Shown here: piece by piece, positions 16,026 through 24,994 of the stretch | Layout of the letters: the number at the start of each line of letters is the position of its first letter | How positions within the stretch are numbered: position 1 is the stretch's first letter | Translations under genes and position numbers: made by a program | Assembly (NCBI RefSeq): GCF_001514145.1 | Contig: NZ_KQ948667.1 | Span: 186,001-250,000 of the forward strand | Source: Streptomyces canus | Lineage (GTDB): Bacteria; Actinomycetota; Actinomycetes; Streptomycetales; Streptomycetaceae | Reading direction: 5' to 3' | DNA: 64,000 bases | The notes under the pieces: generated by a model | The model's database searches: none | Told to the model about the DNA's origin: nothing | The model's input: only the letters and a program-made list of their open reading frames with translations

Positions 16026-18299
16026 TCAGCCGCGCCCGCCCCCACCCCCGTTGCCGTTCCCGTTGCTCGTGCCCTGGATGAAGTTCTCCGGGATGGAGAA
16101 GGTCGGCGTCGGGAAGGTGGTGTTGCCGTCGTCTCCGCCGTTGTTCCCACCGTTGTCGTTGCCGCCGTTGTCATTGCCGCGGTTGTCACCGTCGTCGTTG
16201 CCGTCGCCGTCGTCCTTCTTCTTCGGCGGGTCCGGGATGTAGACGAGGTTGAAGTTGGGGGCGTCCTTGCCCTCCAGCGCGCCGCTCATCATGTCGCGCC
16301 AGATCGGACCGGGGACCTTGCCACCGAACACCTTCTCGTTCCAGACGCCGCCGATGGTGATGTTCTTCATCTGGCGCTTGTGGGCGGGGTCGCCCACCCA
16401 GACCGCGCCGGACATGTTCGGCGTGTAGCCCACGAACCAGGCCGCGTAGCGCTCGTCGGTCGTACCCGTCTTGCCGGCGCTGGGACGGCCTGCGCCGAGG
16501 CCCGCCTCCGAACCCGTGCCGTCCTCGACAACGCCCTTGAGGAGCGTGTTGATGGTGTCCGCGGTGTTCTCCGACATCGCCCGCGAGCAGGTCGACTTCG
16601 GCACCTGGAGCGACTTCGACTTCTCGCCGACCCGCTGGGTGATCGACTCGATGGCGACCGGCGTGCAGTACATACCGCGCGAGGCGAAGGTCGCGTAGGC
16701 GTTCGCCATGGTCAGCGGCGACATCTCCTGGGTGCCCAGGGCGATCGACGGAGCCTGCTGCATCTTGCCGCCGTCGGCGCGCGCCACGCCCATCTTCGCG
16801 GCCATCTCCGTCACCGGGCAGATGCCGATGTCGCTGATCAACGACACGTAGTAGGTGTTGACCGACTTCGCGGTCGCGGTCTTCATGTCGTACGGGCCGT
16901 GCTCGGAGGTGTTCTCGTTGGTGACCGGGACGCCCTTCTCGTTCCAGGTGTTGCCGTTGCACTCCTGGACCGGGGCCGGGTAGTCCATCTTGTACGGCGA
17001 CGGGTACATCTTCGTCGCCGGCATACCGCCCTCGATGGCGGCCGCGGCCACGATCGGCTTGAACGTCGAACCGGGCTGGTATCCGGCCCCGCCGCCCATG
17101 GCCGCGTTGACCGAGAGGTTGAGCGTCGTCTCGTTCTTCTTGTTGTTGATGCCGTACGGCCGCGACTGGCCCATCGCCAGGATCTTGCCGGTGCCGGGCT
17201 GGACGATGGTCGCGGCGGTGGCCACGTCGTCGTCCTGGTAGACGTGCTCCTTGATGGACTTCTGCGCCGACTTCTGGGCCTGCGGGTCCATCGTGGTCTT
17301 GATCGTCAGACCGCCCTGGTTCCAGACCTTGGCCCGGGCCTCCTTGGTCTTGCCGAAGACCGGATCGGTCAGGAAGACCTCACGGACGTAGTCGCAGAAG
17401 AAGCCCGCGCCCTTGACCGCCGTGATGCAGCCGTTCTTGGGCTTGCTGACCTTGAGGCCCAGCGGCTGCTCCTTGGCCTTGTCGGCGTCCGCCTGGGAGA
17501 CGTCACCGACCTCGGCCATGCGCTGGAGCACGGTGTTGCGCCGCTTGGTCGCCTCGGCCTCGTCGTTGACGGGGTCGTAGCGGCTCGGGGACTGGACGAT
17601 GCCCGCGAGCAGGGCCGACTGCTCGAGGTTGAGGTCCTTGGCGTGCGTGGAGAAGTAGCGCTGGGAGGCGGCCTCGACGCCGTAGGCCTGCTGGCCGAAG
17701 AAGGTGATGTTGAGGTAGTTCTCGAGGATCTTCTTCTTGCCGAGTTCCTCTTCGAGCTGGATCGCGTACTTCAGCTCGCGGATCTTGCGGCCGATGGTCT
17801 GCTGCGTGGCCTCGGCGACCTTCGTCGGGTCGTCACCGGCCTCCTCCACCGCGACGTTCTTCACGAGCTGCTGCGTCAGCGTGGAGGCGCCCTGGGAGAC
17901 ACCGCCGCTCTGGGCGTTCTTGTTGAGCGCGCGCAGGACGCCCTTCAGGTCGACCGCGCCGTGCTGGTAGAAGCGCGAGTCCTCGATGGCGACGATCGCC
18001 TTCTGCATGTACGGCGAGATGCTCTTGAGGTCGACCACCGTGCGGTCGCGCGAGTACACCGTGGCGATGGTGCCGCCCTCGCTGTCGAGGATCGTGGTGC
18101 GCTGGCTCAGCGGTGGGGTCTTCAGGTTCGTCGGGAGTTCGTCGAAACTCTCCACCGACCCCTTGGCCGCGAGCCCCAGCGCGCCGGCGGCGGGCAGCGC
18201 GATGCCGGCCATCACCGCTCCCGCGAGAACACTGACACCGAGGAACTTGGCGGCCTGCTGCGTGGGCGACAGACCGCCGCCCGAGCGCTTCTTCGACAT
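16026..18299 (-). CDS. Bifunctional penicillin-binding protein (class A, PonA2-like)
   Basis: 757 residues. Signal-anchor helix at about 18-45. The GT51 transglycosylase domain has the catalytic Glu near 106 (EDSRFYQHG) and GASTLTQQLVKN. The transpeptidase has active-site Ser ~411 in GSTFKP, the SVN motif in AKSVNTYY and KTGTTD. No PASTA domain is visible; the C-terminus instead ends in an Asp/Gly/Asn-rich tail (about 698 onward) with repeated GGNDNGG units and a Gly-rich end. It polymerises and cross-links peptidoglycan at the outer face of the membrane. Divergent from wblA, as ponA2 is next to whiB4 in mycobacteria. Confidence 0.95.
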   Translation of the reverse strand: MSKKRSGGGLSPTQQAAKFLGVSVLAGAVMAGIALPAAGALGLAAKGSVESFDELPTNLKTPPLSQRTTILDSEGGTIATVYSRDRTVVDLKSISPYMQKAIVAIEDSRFYQHGAVDLKGVLRALNKNAQSGGVSQGASTLTQQLVKNVAVEEAGDDPTKVAEATQQTIGRKIRELKYAIQLEEELGKKKILENYLNITFFGQQAYGVEAASQRYFSTHAKDLNLEQSALLAGIVQSPSRYDPVNDEAEATKRRNTVLQRMAEVGDVSQADADKAKEQPLGLKVSKPKNGCITAVKGAGFFCDYVREVFLTDPVFGKTKEARAKVWNQGGLTIKTTMDPQAQKSAQKSIKEHVYQDDDVATAATIVQPGTGKILAMGQSRPYGINNKKNETTLNLSVNAAMGGGAGYQPGSTFKPIVAAAAIEGGMPATKMYPSPYKMDYPAPVQECNGNTWNEKGVPVTNENTSEHGPYDMKTATAKSVNTYYVSLISDIGICPVTEMAAKMGVARADGGKMQQAPSIALGTQEMSPLTMANAYATFASRGMYCTPVAIESITQRVGEKSKSLQVPKSTCSRAMSENTADTINTLLKGVVEDGTGSEAGLGAGRPSAGKTGTTDERYAAWFVGYTPNMSGAVWVGDPAHKRQMKNITIGGVWNEKVFGGKVPGPIWRDMMSGALEGKDAPNFNLVYIPDPPKKKDDGDGNDDGDNRGNDNGGNDNGGNNGGDDGNTTFPTPTFSIPENFIQGTSNGNGNGGGGGRG

Positions 18300-18805
18300 A
18301 GAGGGCAGCCTAATCCGTACTCATGAGCGTTCAGAGGGAGCCCATGTCACGGCATGGCGACGGAAGCGGGCACGACCGCGTCGAGCGGGCATGGCGACAG
18401 GAGCGCCTACCTTCTCATTCGCCGGACACGCGCACAGGCCTTGGCCTAAGCTGCTCTCAACTGTCACAGCAGTAGGGCCACGTATCAATACGTCCGGCGA
18501 CCCCGAATCGTTCCGGAGGTTCCCCAACTTTTTTGATGGGGGCGTGTCCGAATCCGCCTCGTGTGTCATCAGGTGCCCGTTGTGACGCAAGACAAGTGTC
18601 CTGGTTTGCCGGGATAGTCATGTATGTCGCGGGCTCACTCCCCCGGGTGATCTGCCGCTTACGCATAGTCCGTTCGGGCCATTCAAGATTGGGCCCGAAG
18701 GGGGTGTTGCGCTGTGCCTCCCTTCCGTAACGTCCTCAACTGGCGGCGGTGAATATGCCGCTGCCGCCGTGGGGGAGCCTCGATTCGGGAGAGGACGGCG
18801 CCGGT
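18300..18805 (+). promoter_or_regulatory. PBP-wblA divergent intergenic region, with inverted repeat 18673-18699
   Basis: About 500 bp between divergent genes with no convincing frame, consistent with a complex developmental promoter and long leader for wblA. TTCGGGCC (18673-18680) is repeated inverted at 18692-18699. A GGCGGCGGT/CCGCTGCCGCC hairpin lies near 18742-18768, just before the gene. No attempt is made to assign BldD or sigma-factor sites. Confidence 0.5.
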
Positions 18806-19144
18806 ATGGGCTGGGTAGTCGACTGGAGTGCGCAGGCGGCCTGCCGCACTACCGATCCGGATGAACTGTTCGTTCAAGGAGCAGCGCAGAACCGGGCGAA
18901 GGCGGTGTGCACCGGATGTCCGGTGCGCACGGAGTGCCTTGCCGATGCGCTGGACAACCGCGTCGAGTTCGGCGTGTGGGGAGGCATGACGGAGCGCGAG
19001 CGCCGCGCACTGCTGCGCCGGCGGCCGACCGTCACTTCGTGGCGCAGGCTGCTGGAGACCGCGCGCACGGAGTACGAGAGGGGCATCGGCATCCTGCCCC
19101 TCGAGGACGACGAACTCTACGAGAACTACGCGGCGGTGAGCTGA
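18806..19144 (+). CDS. wblA: WhiB-like iron-sulfur regulator WblA
   Basis: 112 residues from ATG 18806, matching the usual WblA length; an in-frame upstream ATG (18755) would add an unconserved extension. Four cysteines (AACRTTD, then VCTGCPVRTEC) coordinate a [4Fe-4S] cluster, followed by the WhiB turn GVWGGMTERERR and a basic stretch (RRRPT) for DNA/sigma-factor contacts. WblA is known in Streptomyces as a developmental and antibiotic-production regulator. The sequence and its neighbours (PBP, ArsA pair) fit that orthologue closely. Confidence 0.95.
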   Translation: MGWVVDWSAQAACRTTDPDELFVQGAAQNRAKAVCTGCPVRTECLADALDNRVEFGVWGGMTERERRALLRRRPTVTSWRRLLETARTEYERGIGILPLEDDELYENYAAVS

Positions 19145-19174
19145 GGAGGACACCCCTCGGGGTCAGTCCTCCGA

Positions 19175-20572
19175 TCAGTCCACGGCAGCCTCGGGCAGCT
19201 CGGGCCGTCCGGCCGCGAGCCGGTTTCCGATGTTCCGCAGCCCTGCGAGGTCGTGCACATCGCCGGGCAGCGCGGCCACTTCGGCCACCGCCACCTCGGG
19301 GTGGAGCGCCGTGAAGCGGTCACGCGTGCGCTGCTCTCGGGAGAGCAGTTGCATACGGTCGGCATGCAGTCTCAGCAGGCCTGCGGTGAGCTGGTCGACG
19401 GACCGGTCAGCGGGGTCGGCGGACCGCCCCTTCTCCGTGCGCTCCGAGCTTGGGTTCTTCGGGTCGGCGGGGGAGCCTTCGTCAGGAGCCGGTGCCTCGG
19501 AAGCGGGAGATTCTGAACTTCCGTACGTGTCGGGAGAGTTACGAAGTCCAGCTTTCCCGCCCTCCTGATCGACAATGCGGGGCTCTTCAAGATTTTCCAC
19601 GGCCTCGAGATTTTCCGCGGCGGCGAGCGCCCGCTCGGCCGAGAGCCGGTCGGCGCCGCTGCCGTGGACCCGGTTGAGCACCAGACCGGCGAGCGGCATG
19701 TCCTCCGCGGCCAGCCGCTCCACGAAGTACGCGGCCTCGCGCAGCGCGTCCCGCTCCGGGGCCGCGACCACCAGGAACGCCGTCCCGGGGGCCTGGAGCA
19801 GCTTGTACGTCGCGTCCGCGCGCGTGCGGAACCCGCCGAACGTGGTGTCCATCGCGGCCACGAACGTCTGGACGTCCTTGAGGAGTTGACCGCCCAGCAG
19901 TTTGCCGAGGGTGCCGGTCATCATCGACATCCCGACGTTCAGGAACTTCATCCCCGCCCGTCCGCCGAGCTTGGCCGGGGCGGTGAGCAGCCGGATGAGC
20001 CTTCCGTCGAGGAAGGAACCGAGCCGCTTGGGCGCGTCCAGGAAGTCGAGGGCGGAGCGGGAGGGGGGTGTGTCGACGACGATCAGGTCCCACTCGTCCC
20101 GGGCCCGCAGCTGCCCGAGCTTCTCCATCGCCATGTACTCCTGCGTGCCGGCGAAGCCCGCCGAGAGCGACTGGTAGAAGGGGTTGTTCAGGATCGTGGC
20201 CGCCCGCTCGGCGTCCGCGTGCGCCTCGACGATCTCGTCGAAGGTGCGCTTCATGTCGAGCATCATCGCGTGCAACTCGCCGCTCGCGGAGTCGTCGAGA
20301 CCCTTCACCCGGCGTGGGACGTTGTCCAGCGAGTCGATGCCCATCGACTGGGCGAGCCGGCGGGCCGGGTCGATGGTGAGCACGACGACTTTGCGGCCCC
20401 GCTCGGCGGCCCGCAGGCCGAGAGCCGCCGCGGTCGTGGTCTTTCCGACGCCTCCCGAGCCGCAGCAGACCACGATGCGGGTGCCCGGATCGTCGATCAG
20501 CGGATCGAGATCGAGCACGGGGGCGGGAGAAAGACGGCGGTGCCGGTCGTGCGCGTCGGCGTCCGGGCTCAT
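19175..20572 (-). CDS. ArsA/Get3-type ATPase, second subunit (BagB-like)
   Basis: 465 residues. A deviant Walker A motif (CGSGGVGKTT, about 36-45) is followed by DPARRLAQSMG, the switch region VVDTPPSRSALDFLD, and a late A-loop-like VLNRVHG. Between about 330 and 405 lies a low-complexity insert rich in Ser/Glu/Pro. No arsenite-binding Cys triad or tail-anchor-binding domain is obvious. ATG 20572 overlaps the stop of the partner gene (ATGA), so the two are co-translated. Homologues next to whiB4 in M. tuberculosis (Rv3679/Rv3680) form a heteromeric ATPase linked to redox/glycerol stress; by synteny the same complex is likely here. Confidence 0.9.
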   Translation of the reverse strand: MSPDADAHDRHRRLSPAPVLDLDPLIDDPGTRIVVCCGSGGVGKTTTAAALGLRAAERGRKVVVLTIDPARRLAQSMGIDSLDNVPRRVKGLDDSASGELHAMMLDMKRTFDEIVEAHADAERAATILNNPFYQSLSAGFAGTQEYMAMEKLGQLRARDEWDLIVVDTPPSRSALDFLDAPKRLGSFLDGRLIRLLTAPAKLGGRAGMKFLNVGMSMMTGTLGKLLGGQLLKDVQTFVAAMDTTFGGFRTRADATYKLLQAPGTAFLVVAAPERDALREAAYFVERLAAEDMPLAGLVLNRVHGSGADRLSAERALAAAENLEAVENLEEPRIVDQEGGKAGLRNSPDTYGSSESPASEAPAPDEGSPADPKNPSSERTEKGRSADPADRSVDQLTAGLLRLHADRMQLLSREQRTRDRFTALHPEVAVAEVAALPGDVHDLAGLRNIGNRLAAGRPELPEAAVD

Positions 20573-21546
20573 GACATCCCCTGCTTCCGCAGCTCGGTGG
20601 CCAGTTCGTACAGACCCGCCAGGTCCATGCCCTCGGTCAGCAAGGGCAGTTCGTGCAGCGGCAGACCCAGTTCGCCGAGGGCCGAGCGCTGTTCGTGCTC
20701 CAGGTCGTACCGCTCGGCGTACTCCTCGGCCTGCCGGATCAGTGGGTCGACCAGCTTCTCGGCGTTGCCCCCACGGCGGGCGCCGCCGAGTCCGGCAGAG
20801 GACAGCGCCTTCGCCACGGCTGAACGCTGTGTGGTCCGTACGAGTTCCAGGTCGGCGCCGTCCAACACCTCCGGGCGCACCATGTTCACGACGATCCGGC
20901 CCACGGGAAGGTGGGCGGCTCTCAACTCCGCGATGCCGTCCGCGGTCTCCTGGACCGGCATCTCCTCCAGGAGTGTCACCAGGTGGACGGCCGTCTCCTT
21001 GGACTTCAGCACCCGCATCACGGCCTGCGCCTGATTGTGTATCGGGCCGATCTTGGCGAGCCCGGCGACCTCGTCGTTGACGTTCAGGAAGCGGGTGATA
21101 CGGCCGGTGGGGGGTGCGTCCATCACGACGTAGTCGTAGGCGAAGCGGCCGGACTTGTCCTTGCGGCGGACCGCTTCGCACGCCTTGCCCGTCAGGAGGA
21201 CGTCTCTGAGGCCGGGCGCGATGGTGGTCGCGAAGTCGATGGCGCCGAGCTTCTTCAGGGCGCGCCCCGCCCCGCCGAGTTTGTAGAACATCTGGAGGTA
21301 GTCCAGAAGGGCCAGTTCGGGGTCGATGGCCAGTGCGTACACCTCCCCGCCCCCCGGAGCGACGGCGATCTTCCGCTCCTCATAGGGCAGCGCCTCGGTT
21401 TCGAAGAGCTGCGCGATTCCCTGGCGGCCCTCTACCTCGACGAGAAGCGTCCGCTTCCCCTCGGTGGCGAGGGCCAGCGCGAGGGCTGCGGCGACCGTGG
21501 TCTTTCCGGTCCCGCCCTTGCCGCTGACGACCTGGAGCCTGCTCAC
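20569..21546 (-). CDS. ArsA/Get3-type ATPase, first subunit (BagA-like)
   Basis: 325 residues from ATG 21546. Walker A at residues 9-17 (GKGGTGKTT), a VEVEGRQGIAQLFE switch-like segment, VVMDAPPTGRITRFL as switch II, and a long helical region with VVNMVRPEVLDG. Shorter than its partner and without the low-complexity insert. First gene of a two-gene unit whose last bases overlap the next start by 4 nt. Cytosolic P-loop dimer or heterodimer expected. The annotation 'anion-transporting ATPase' is historical; arsenic transport is not supported by any neighbouring ars gene. Confidence 0.9.
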   Translation of the reverse strand: MSRLQVVSGKGGTGKTTVAAALALALATEGKRTLLVEVEGRQGIAQLFETEALPYEERKIAVAPGGGEVYALAIDPELALLDYLQMFYKLGGAGRALKKLGAIDFATTIAPGLRDVLLTGKACEAVRRKDKSGRFAYDYVVMDAPPTGRITRFLNVNDEVAGLAKIGPIHNQAQAVMRVLKSKETAVHLVTLLEEMPVQETADGIAELRAAHLPVGRIVVNMVRPEVLDGADLELVRTTQRSAVAKALSSAGLGGARRGGNAEKLVDPLIRQAEEYAERYDLEHEQRSALGELGLPLHELPLLTEGMDLAGLYELATELRKQGMS

Positions 21547-21589
21547 GTATTCGAGCGTAACCAGTCGGCGGCGAAGCTAAGCAGGAGGC

Positions 21590-21598
21590 TGTGGATAA
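21590..21598 (-). promoter_or_regulatory. DnaA-box-like sequence
   Basis: TGTGGATAA, the reverse complement of the classical box TTATCCACA, lies in the 118-bp divergent spacer between the ArsA pair and the DUF4177 gene. A weaker TGTGGGTGA follows at about 21611. A single match may be chance. Confidence 0.35.
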
Positions 21599-21664
21599 CG
21601 CGGCACCGGCTGTGGGTGAGCAGCGGCTGAAAGCCGGGGGTGAGCAGCGGCTAAAGTCGCCCGC

Positions 21665-21829
21665 ATGACCAAGAAGTGGGAATACGCGACCGTGCCGCTG
21701 CTCGTCCATGCCACGAAGCAGATTCTGGACACCTGGGGCGAGGACGGGTGGGAGCTCGTGCAGGTCGTGCCCGGGCCGAACAACCCCGAGCAGTTGGTGG
21801 CGTACCTGAAGCGGGAGAAGGCGGCGTGA
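21665..21829 (+). CDS. DUF4177 miniprotein
   Basis: 54 residues (MTKKWEYATVPLLVH..., GEDGWELVQVVPG, ending LKREKAA), the compact DUF4177 fold: a first strand with WEY, a helix, and DGWELV in the second strand. The same small gene precedes ridA in mycobacteria (Rv3678A, from memory). Its stop overlaps the ridA GTG (GTGA), giving tight coupling, so a joint role with RidA is likely but unknown. Confidence 0.85.
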   Translation: MTKKWEYATVPLLVHATKQILDTWGEDGWELVQVVPGPNNPEQLVAYLKREKAA

Positions 21830-22296
21830 GCGGGGCGGTCGAGGCGCGGCTCGCGGAGCTGGGGCTGACGCTGCCGTCGGTCGTGCCGCCGCTGGCCGCG
21901 TACCAGCCGGCCGTTCAGTCCGGTGTGTACGTGTACACCTCGGGGCAGCTGCCCATGGTCGAGGGCAAGCTTCCGGTCACCGGAAAGGTGGGCGCGGAGG
22001 TCACGGCCGAGGAGGCCAAGGCGCTGGCCCGGACCTGCGCGCTGAACGCGCTGGCGGCGGTGAAGTCGGTCACGGGTGACCTTGACCGGATCGCGCGCGT
22101 GGTGAAGGTCGTGGGGTTCGTGGCGTCGGCCTCGGACTTCACGGGTCAGCCGGGTGTGATCAACGGCGCGAGTGAGCTGCTGGGCGAGGTGCTGGGCGAC
22201 AAGGGCGTGCACGCGCGCAGTGCGGTGGGTGTCGCTGTGCTGCCGCTGGACGCGCCGGTCGAGGTCGAGGTGCAGGTGGAGCTGGTTTCCGCTTGA
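21826..22296 (+). CDS. RidA/YjgF-family imine/enamine deaminase-like protein
   Basis: 156 residues from GTG 21826, overlapping the upstream stop. Homology to the YjgF/RidA-like 'YjgH/Rv3678c' subgroup: SGQLPMVEGKLPVTGKVGAEVT, then CALNALAAVKSVTGDLDRIARVVKVVGFVASA, and HARSAVGVAVLPLDAPVEVEVQVEL. The catalytic Arg of canonical RidA (in the C-x-R strand) appears as HARSAVGV here. RidA proteins hydrolyse reactive 2-aminoacrylate-type imines in the cytosol. Position beside DUF4177 and NUDIX enzymes suggests metabolite clean-up. Confidence 0.85.
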   Translation: MSGAVEARLAELGLTLPSVVPPLAAYQPAVQSGVYVYTSGQLPMVEGKLPVTGKVGAEVTAEEAKALARTCALNALAAVKSVTGDLDRIARVVKVVGFVASASDFTGQPGVINGASELLGEVLGDKGVHARSAVGVAVLPLDAPVEVEVQVELVSA

Positions 22297-22480
22297 TGCG
22301 GATGCCTGCGGCGCCGCTGCGGGGTCGGTGGGGGTGCGCTTGGCGCCCGCGGTTGGCGAGGGTCATGTGCGCCTCCCGCCGCGCGGGCGCGGCCGGCCCC
22401 CACTGCCCCGCACCTGACCTTGCACCTCCGCAGGGCGCCCGGCCCTCGAACATCCGCTCCCCAGGAGTTAGCCTCCGCCC

Positions 22481-23350
22481 ATGGCAAACGGGCAGTGGTA
22501 CCCAGCGGAATGGCCGGACCGCATCCGCGCGCTCGCGGACGGCTCGCTTCAGCCGGCCGTGCCCAGACGCGCCGCAACGGTGATGCTGCTGAAGGACGGG
22601 CCGACCGGAACGGTTGTGCACATGTTGCGCAGACGGGCCTCCATGGCCTTCGCGGGAGGCGCCTACGCCTATCCCGGCGGCGGAGTCGACCCCCGTGACG
22701 ACGAGCACCACATCCACTGGGCGGGCCCCACGCGCGCGTGGTGGGCGGCTCGGCTCGGGGTGGACGAGACGACGGCCCAGGCGATCGTCTGCGCGGCCGT
22801 GCGGGAGACGTACGAGGAGGCGGGCGTCCTGCTCGCCGGGCCGACGCCCGAGTCGGTGGTCGGTGACACCACGGGCGCCGAATGGGAGGCGGACCGTGCC
22901 GCTCTCGTGGCCCGGGATCTCTCCTTCGCCGAGTTCCTGGAGCGCCGGGGGCTGGTCCTGCGGTCGGATCTGCTCGGGGCCTGGACCCGCTGGATCACCC
23001 CCGAGTTCGAACCCCGCCGCTACGACACCTGGTTCTTCGTCGCAGCCCTGCCCGACGGGCAGCGCACCCGCAACGCCTCCACGGAGGCCGACCGCACGGT
23101 GTGGATCCGGCCCCAGGACGCGGCGGACGGCTACGACAAGGGCGAGCTGCTCATGATGCCGCCCACCATCGCCACGCTGCGGCAGCTCACCTCGTACGGC
23201 ACCGCCGCCGACGCGCTGGCCGCCGCGCCCGACCGTGACCTGACCCCTGTGCTCGCGCAGGCCCGGCTGGTGGACGGCGAGATCGTGCTCTCCTGGCCGG
23301 GGCACGACGAGTTCACCAAACACATCCCGACCGGTGGAGCCACCGCATGA
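22481..23350 (+). CDS. NUDIX hydrolase
   Basis: 289 residues. The region holds GGAYAYPGGGVDPRD followed, after an insertion of ~45 residues, by AAVRETYEEAGVLL, the REx2EE core of the Nudix box. That split box with a long insert matches the NUDT19/Rv3677-neighbour type rather than the compact MutT type. A metal-dependent diphosphatase is expected; NUDT19 homologues act on CoA derivatives. ATGA overlap with the following metallo-beta-lactamase gene implies co-translation. Confidence 0.85.
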   Translation: MANGQWYPAEWPDRIRALADGSLQPAVPRRAATVMLLKDGPTGTVVHMLRRRASMAFAGGAYAYPGGGVDPRDDEHHIHWAGPTRAWWAARLGVDETTAQAIVCAAVRETYEEAGVLLAGPTPESVVGDTTGAEWEADRAALVARDLSFAEFLERRGLVLRSDLLGAWTRWITPEFEPRRYDTWFFVAALPDGQRTRNASTEADRTVWIRPQDAADGYDKGELLMMPPTIATLRQLTSYGTAADALAAAPDRDLTPVLAQARLVDGEIVLSWPGHDEFTKHIPTGGATA

Positions 23351-24177
23351 CCGACGCCGCAGCCCTCCCCGGCCGACCGCGGGGCGGGGTCCTCTCGGGC
23401 CCCGCCACCCCGCGGGCCGTCAACGTCCTCGCGCCCAACGCCTCCGCGATGACCCTGGACGGGACCAACACCTGGATCCTGTCGGAGCCGGATTCCGAGC
23501 TGGCGGTCGTCGTCGACCCCGGTCCGCTCGACGAGGGGCACCTCCGCGCGGTCGTCGACACGGCCGAGGCCGCAGGCAAGCGCGTGGCCCTCACCCTGCT
23601 CACCCACGGCCACCCCGACCACGCCGAAGGCGCCGCCCGCTTCGCCGGGCTGACCGGCACCAAGGTGCGCGCCCTCGACCCGGCGCTGCGGCTGGGGGAC
23701 GAAGGGCTCGGCTCCGGGAACGTGGTGCGCGTCGGTGGGCTCGAGCTCAGGGTGGTGCCCACTCCCGGGCACACCGCCGACTCGCTGTGCTTCCATCTCC
23801 CGGCCGATCAGGCCGTCCTGACCGGTGACACCGTGCTGGGGCGCGGCACGACCGTCGTGGCCCATCCCGACGGCCGCCTGGGCGACTATCTGGACTCGCT
23901 GCGGCGGCTGAGGTCCCTGGCGGTCGACGACGGCGTCCACACCGTCCTGCCGGGCCACGGGCCCGTCCTGGAGGATGCCCAGGGCGTCGTCGAGTTCTAT
24001 CTCGCCCACCGGGCCCATCGGCTCGCCCAGGTCGAGACGGCCGTGGAGAACGGATACCGCACGCCCGGCGCCGTCGTAGAACATGTGTACGCGGATGTGA
24101 ACCGGGCGCTCTGGCCCGCAGCCGAGCTGTCGGTGCGGGCCCAGCTGGAGTATCTGGAGGAGCACGGGCTCATCTAG
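23347..24177 (+). CDS. Metallo-beta-lactamase-fold hydrolase
   Basis: 276 residues. The metal-binding HxHxDH is seen in LLTHGHPDHAEGAARF (about 82-97). Later ligands are PTPGHTADSL and LTGDTVLGRG, and PGHGPVLEDA closes the site. A C-terminal helical tail (LEYLEEHGLI) follows the LACTB2-like subgroup. ATGA overlap with the NUDIX gene; the tail overlaps the convergent nucleotidyltransferase by 8 bp. Probably a cytosolic hydrolase or nuclease; substrate unknown. Confidence 0.9.
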   Translation: MTDAAALPGRPRGGVLSGPATPRAVNVLAPNASAMTLDGTNTWILSEPDSELAVVVDPGPLDEGHLRAVVDTAEAAGKRVALTLLTHGHPDHAEGAARFAGLTGTKVRALDPALRLGDEGLGSGNVVRVGGLELRVVPTPGHTADSLCFHLPADQAVLTGDTVLGRGTTVVAHPDGRLGDYLDSLRRLRSLAVDDGVHTVLPGHGPVLEDAQGVVEFYLAHRAHRLAQVETAVENGYRTPGAVVEHVYADVNRALWPAAELSVRAQLEYLEEHGLI

Positions 24178-24994
24178 GGGTCTTCGTGCCGTGCACGCGC
24201 GTGTACTCGTCCGCCAGCCACGGGCCCAGATCGTCGACGTAGGTGCGCAGTACGGCCGTGTCGGCGGTCGGGGTGTGCCCCAGGACGGCTGCCGGCCGTA
24301 GCTGTTCGGCGCGCTCCGGGTAGTACGCGCCGAAGACCTCCGCCATCTCTGTCAGGTCGCTCGTCCAGCCGTTCCAGCGGGGCATGACCAGGGTGAACGC
24401 GGTGCGGACCAGGTGGCGGGACATGAAACGGACGAGGCGGGTCCGGCTCTCGTCCGAGTCCGCCGCCTCGATCCGTTCGCGCCAGCGGGGGAGCAGGAGG
24501 GCGAGGTCGCCGTTCGTCTCACGGGCCAGGAGGGCGTCGGGGCGGTAGCGGGGGAGGTACTCCGCCAGGTCGTCGCCGAGCAGCGGGGTGCACAGACAGG
24601 CCACGAACCAGCCCAGGTCGTGCCGCTCCAGCTCGCTCAGCAGGAGATCCCGGCTGTACAGCAGCGTTCCGACGCCGTCGATCTGCGGGAACTCCTTGTC
24701 GAGCGCCTCCCCGAGCTCCCGTACGCCCTCCCGGTCCGCGTCGGTCGGTTCGTCCCGCAGGGCGAGCAGGAGGTCGAGGTCGCTGCGGCCCGCACGCGCG
24801 GTGCCGCGCGGGATCGAGCCGTAGAGGTACGCGCTGTGCAGCCTCGGCCCGAACAGGTCCAGCACCCGGTCGCGGGCGGCGGCGACGACCGGACGGAAGG
24901 GCTGCGGGATCCGCCCGAGGGAACCCTCGCGCTCGATGTAGCCCTGGGCGTCGAGGCCCTTGCGGGCGATGGGGGGAACGGTTTCGGCGGCCAT
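24170..24994 (-). CDS. Nucleotidyltransferase-domain protein
   Basis: 274 residues. The polymerase-beta-like nucleotidyltransferase signature is clear at about 55-77: YLYGSIPRGTARAGRSDLDLLL, with the GS and D-x-D metal residues. The helical C-terminal half (about 115-250) resembles that of aminoglycoside adenylyltransferases, but nothing shows antibiotic specificity. Transcribed alone, convergent with the hydrolase gene (8-bp overlap). Confidence 0.8.
   Translation of the reverse strand: MAAETVPPIARKGLDAQGYIEREGSLGRIPQPFRPVVAAARDRVLDLFGPRLHSAYLYGSIPRGTARAGRSDLDLLLALRDEPTDADREGVRELGEALDKEFPQIDGVGTLLYSRDLLLSELERHDLGWFVACLCTPLLGDDLAEYLPRYRPDALLARETNGDLALLLPRWRERIEAADSDESRTRLVRFMSRHLVRTAFTLVMPRWNGWTSDLTEMAEVFGAYYPERAEQLRPAAVLGHTPTADTAVLRTYVDDLGPWLADEYTRVHGTKTPR

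Noticed and set aside
15423..18326. 967-codon plus-strand frame across the PBP gene
   Set aside because: Antisense to an intact PBP with all catalytic motifs; no recognisable protein features.
19175..21546. Arsenite efflux system
   Set aside because: The ATPases are ArsA-like by fold only; no arsB, arsC or arsD nearby and no Cys triad for arsenite. The distant arsR at 330 is unrelated.
24170..24994. Aminoglycoside-resistance adenylyltransferase
   Set aside because: Only the generic nucleotidyltransferase signature is seen; no resistance context or substrate-specific motifs.
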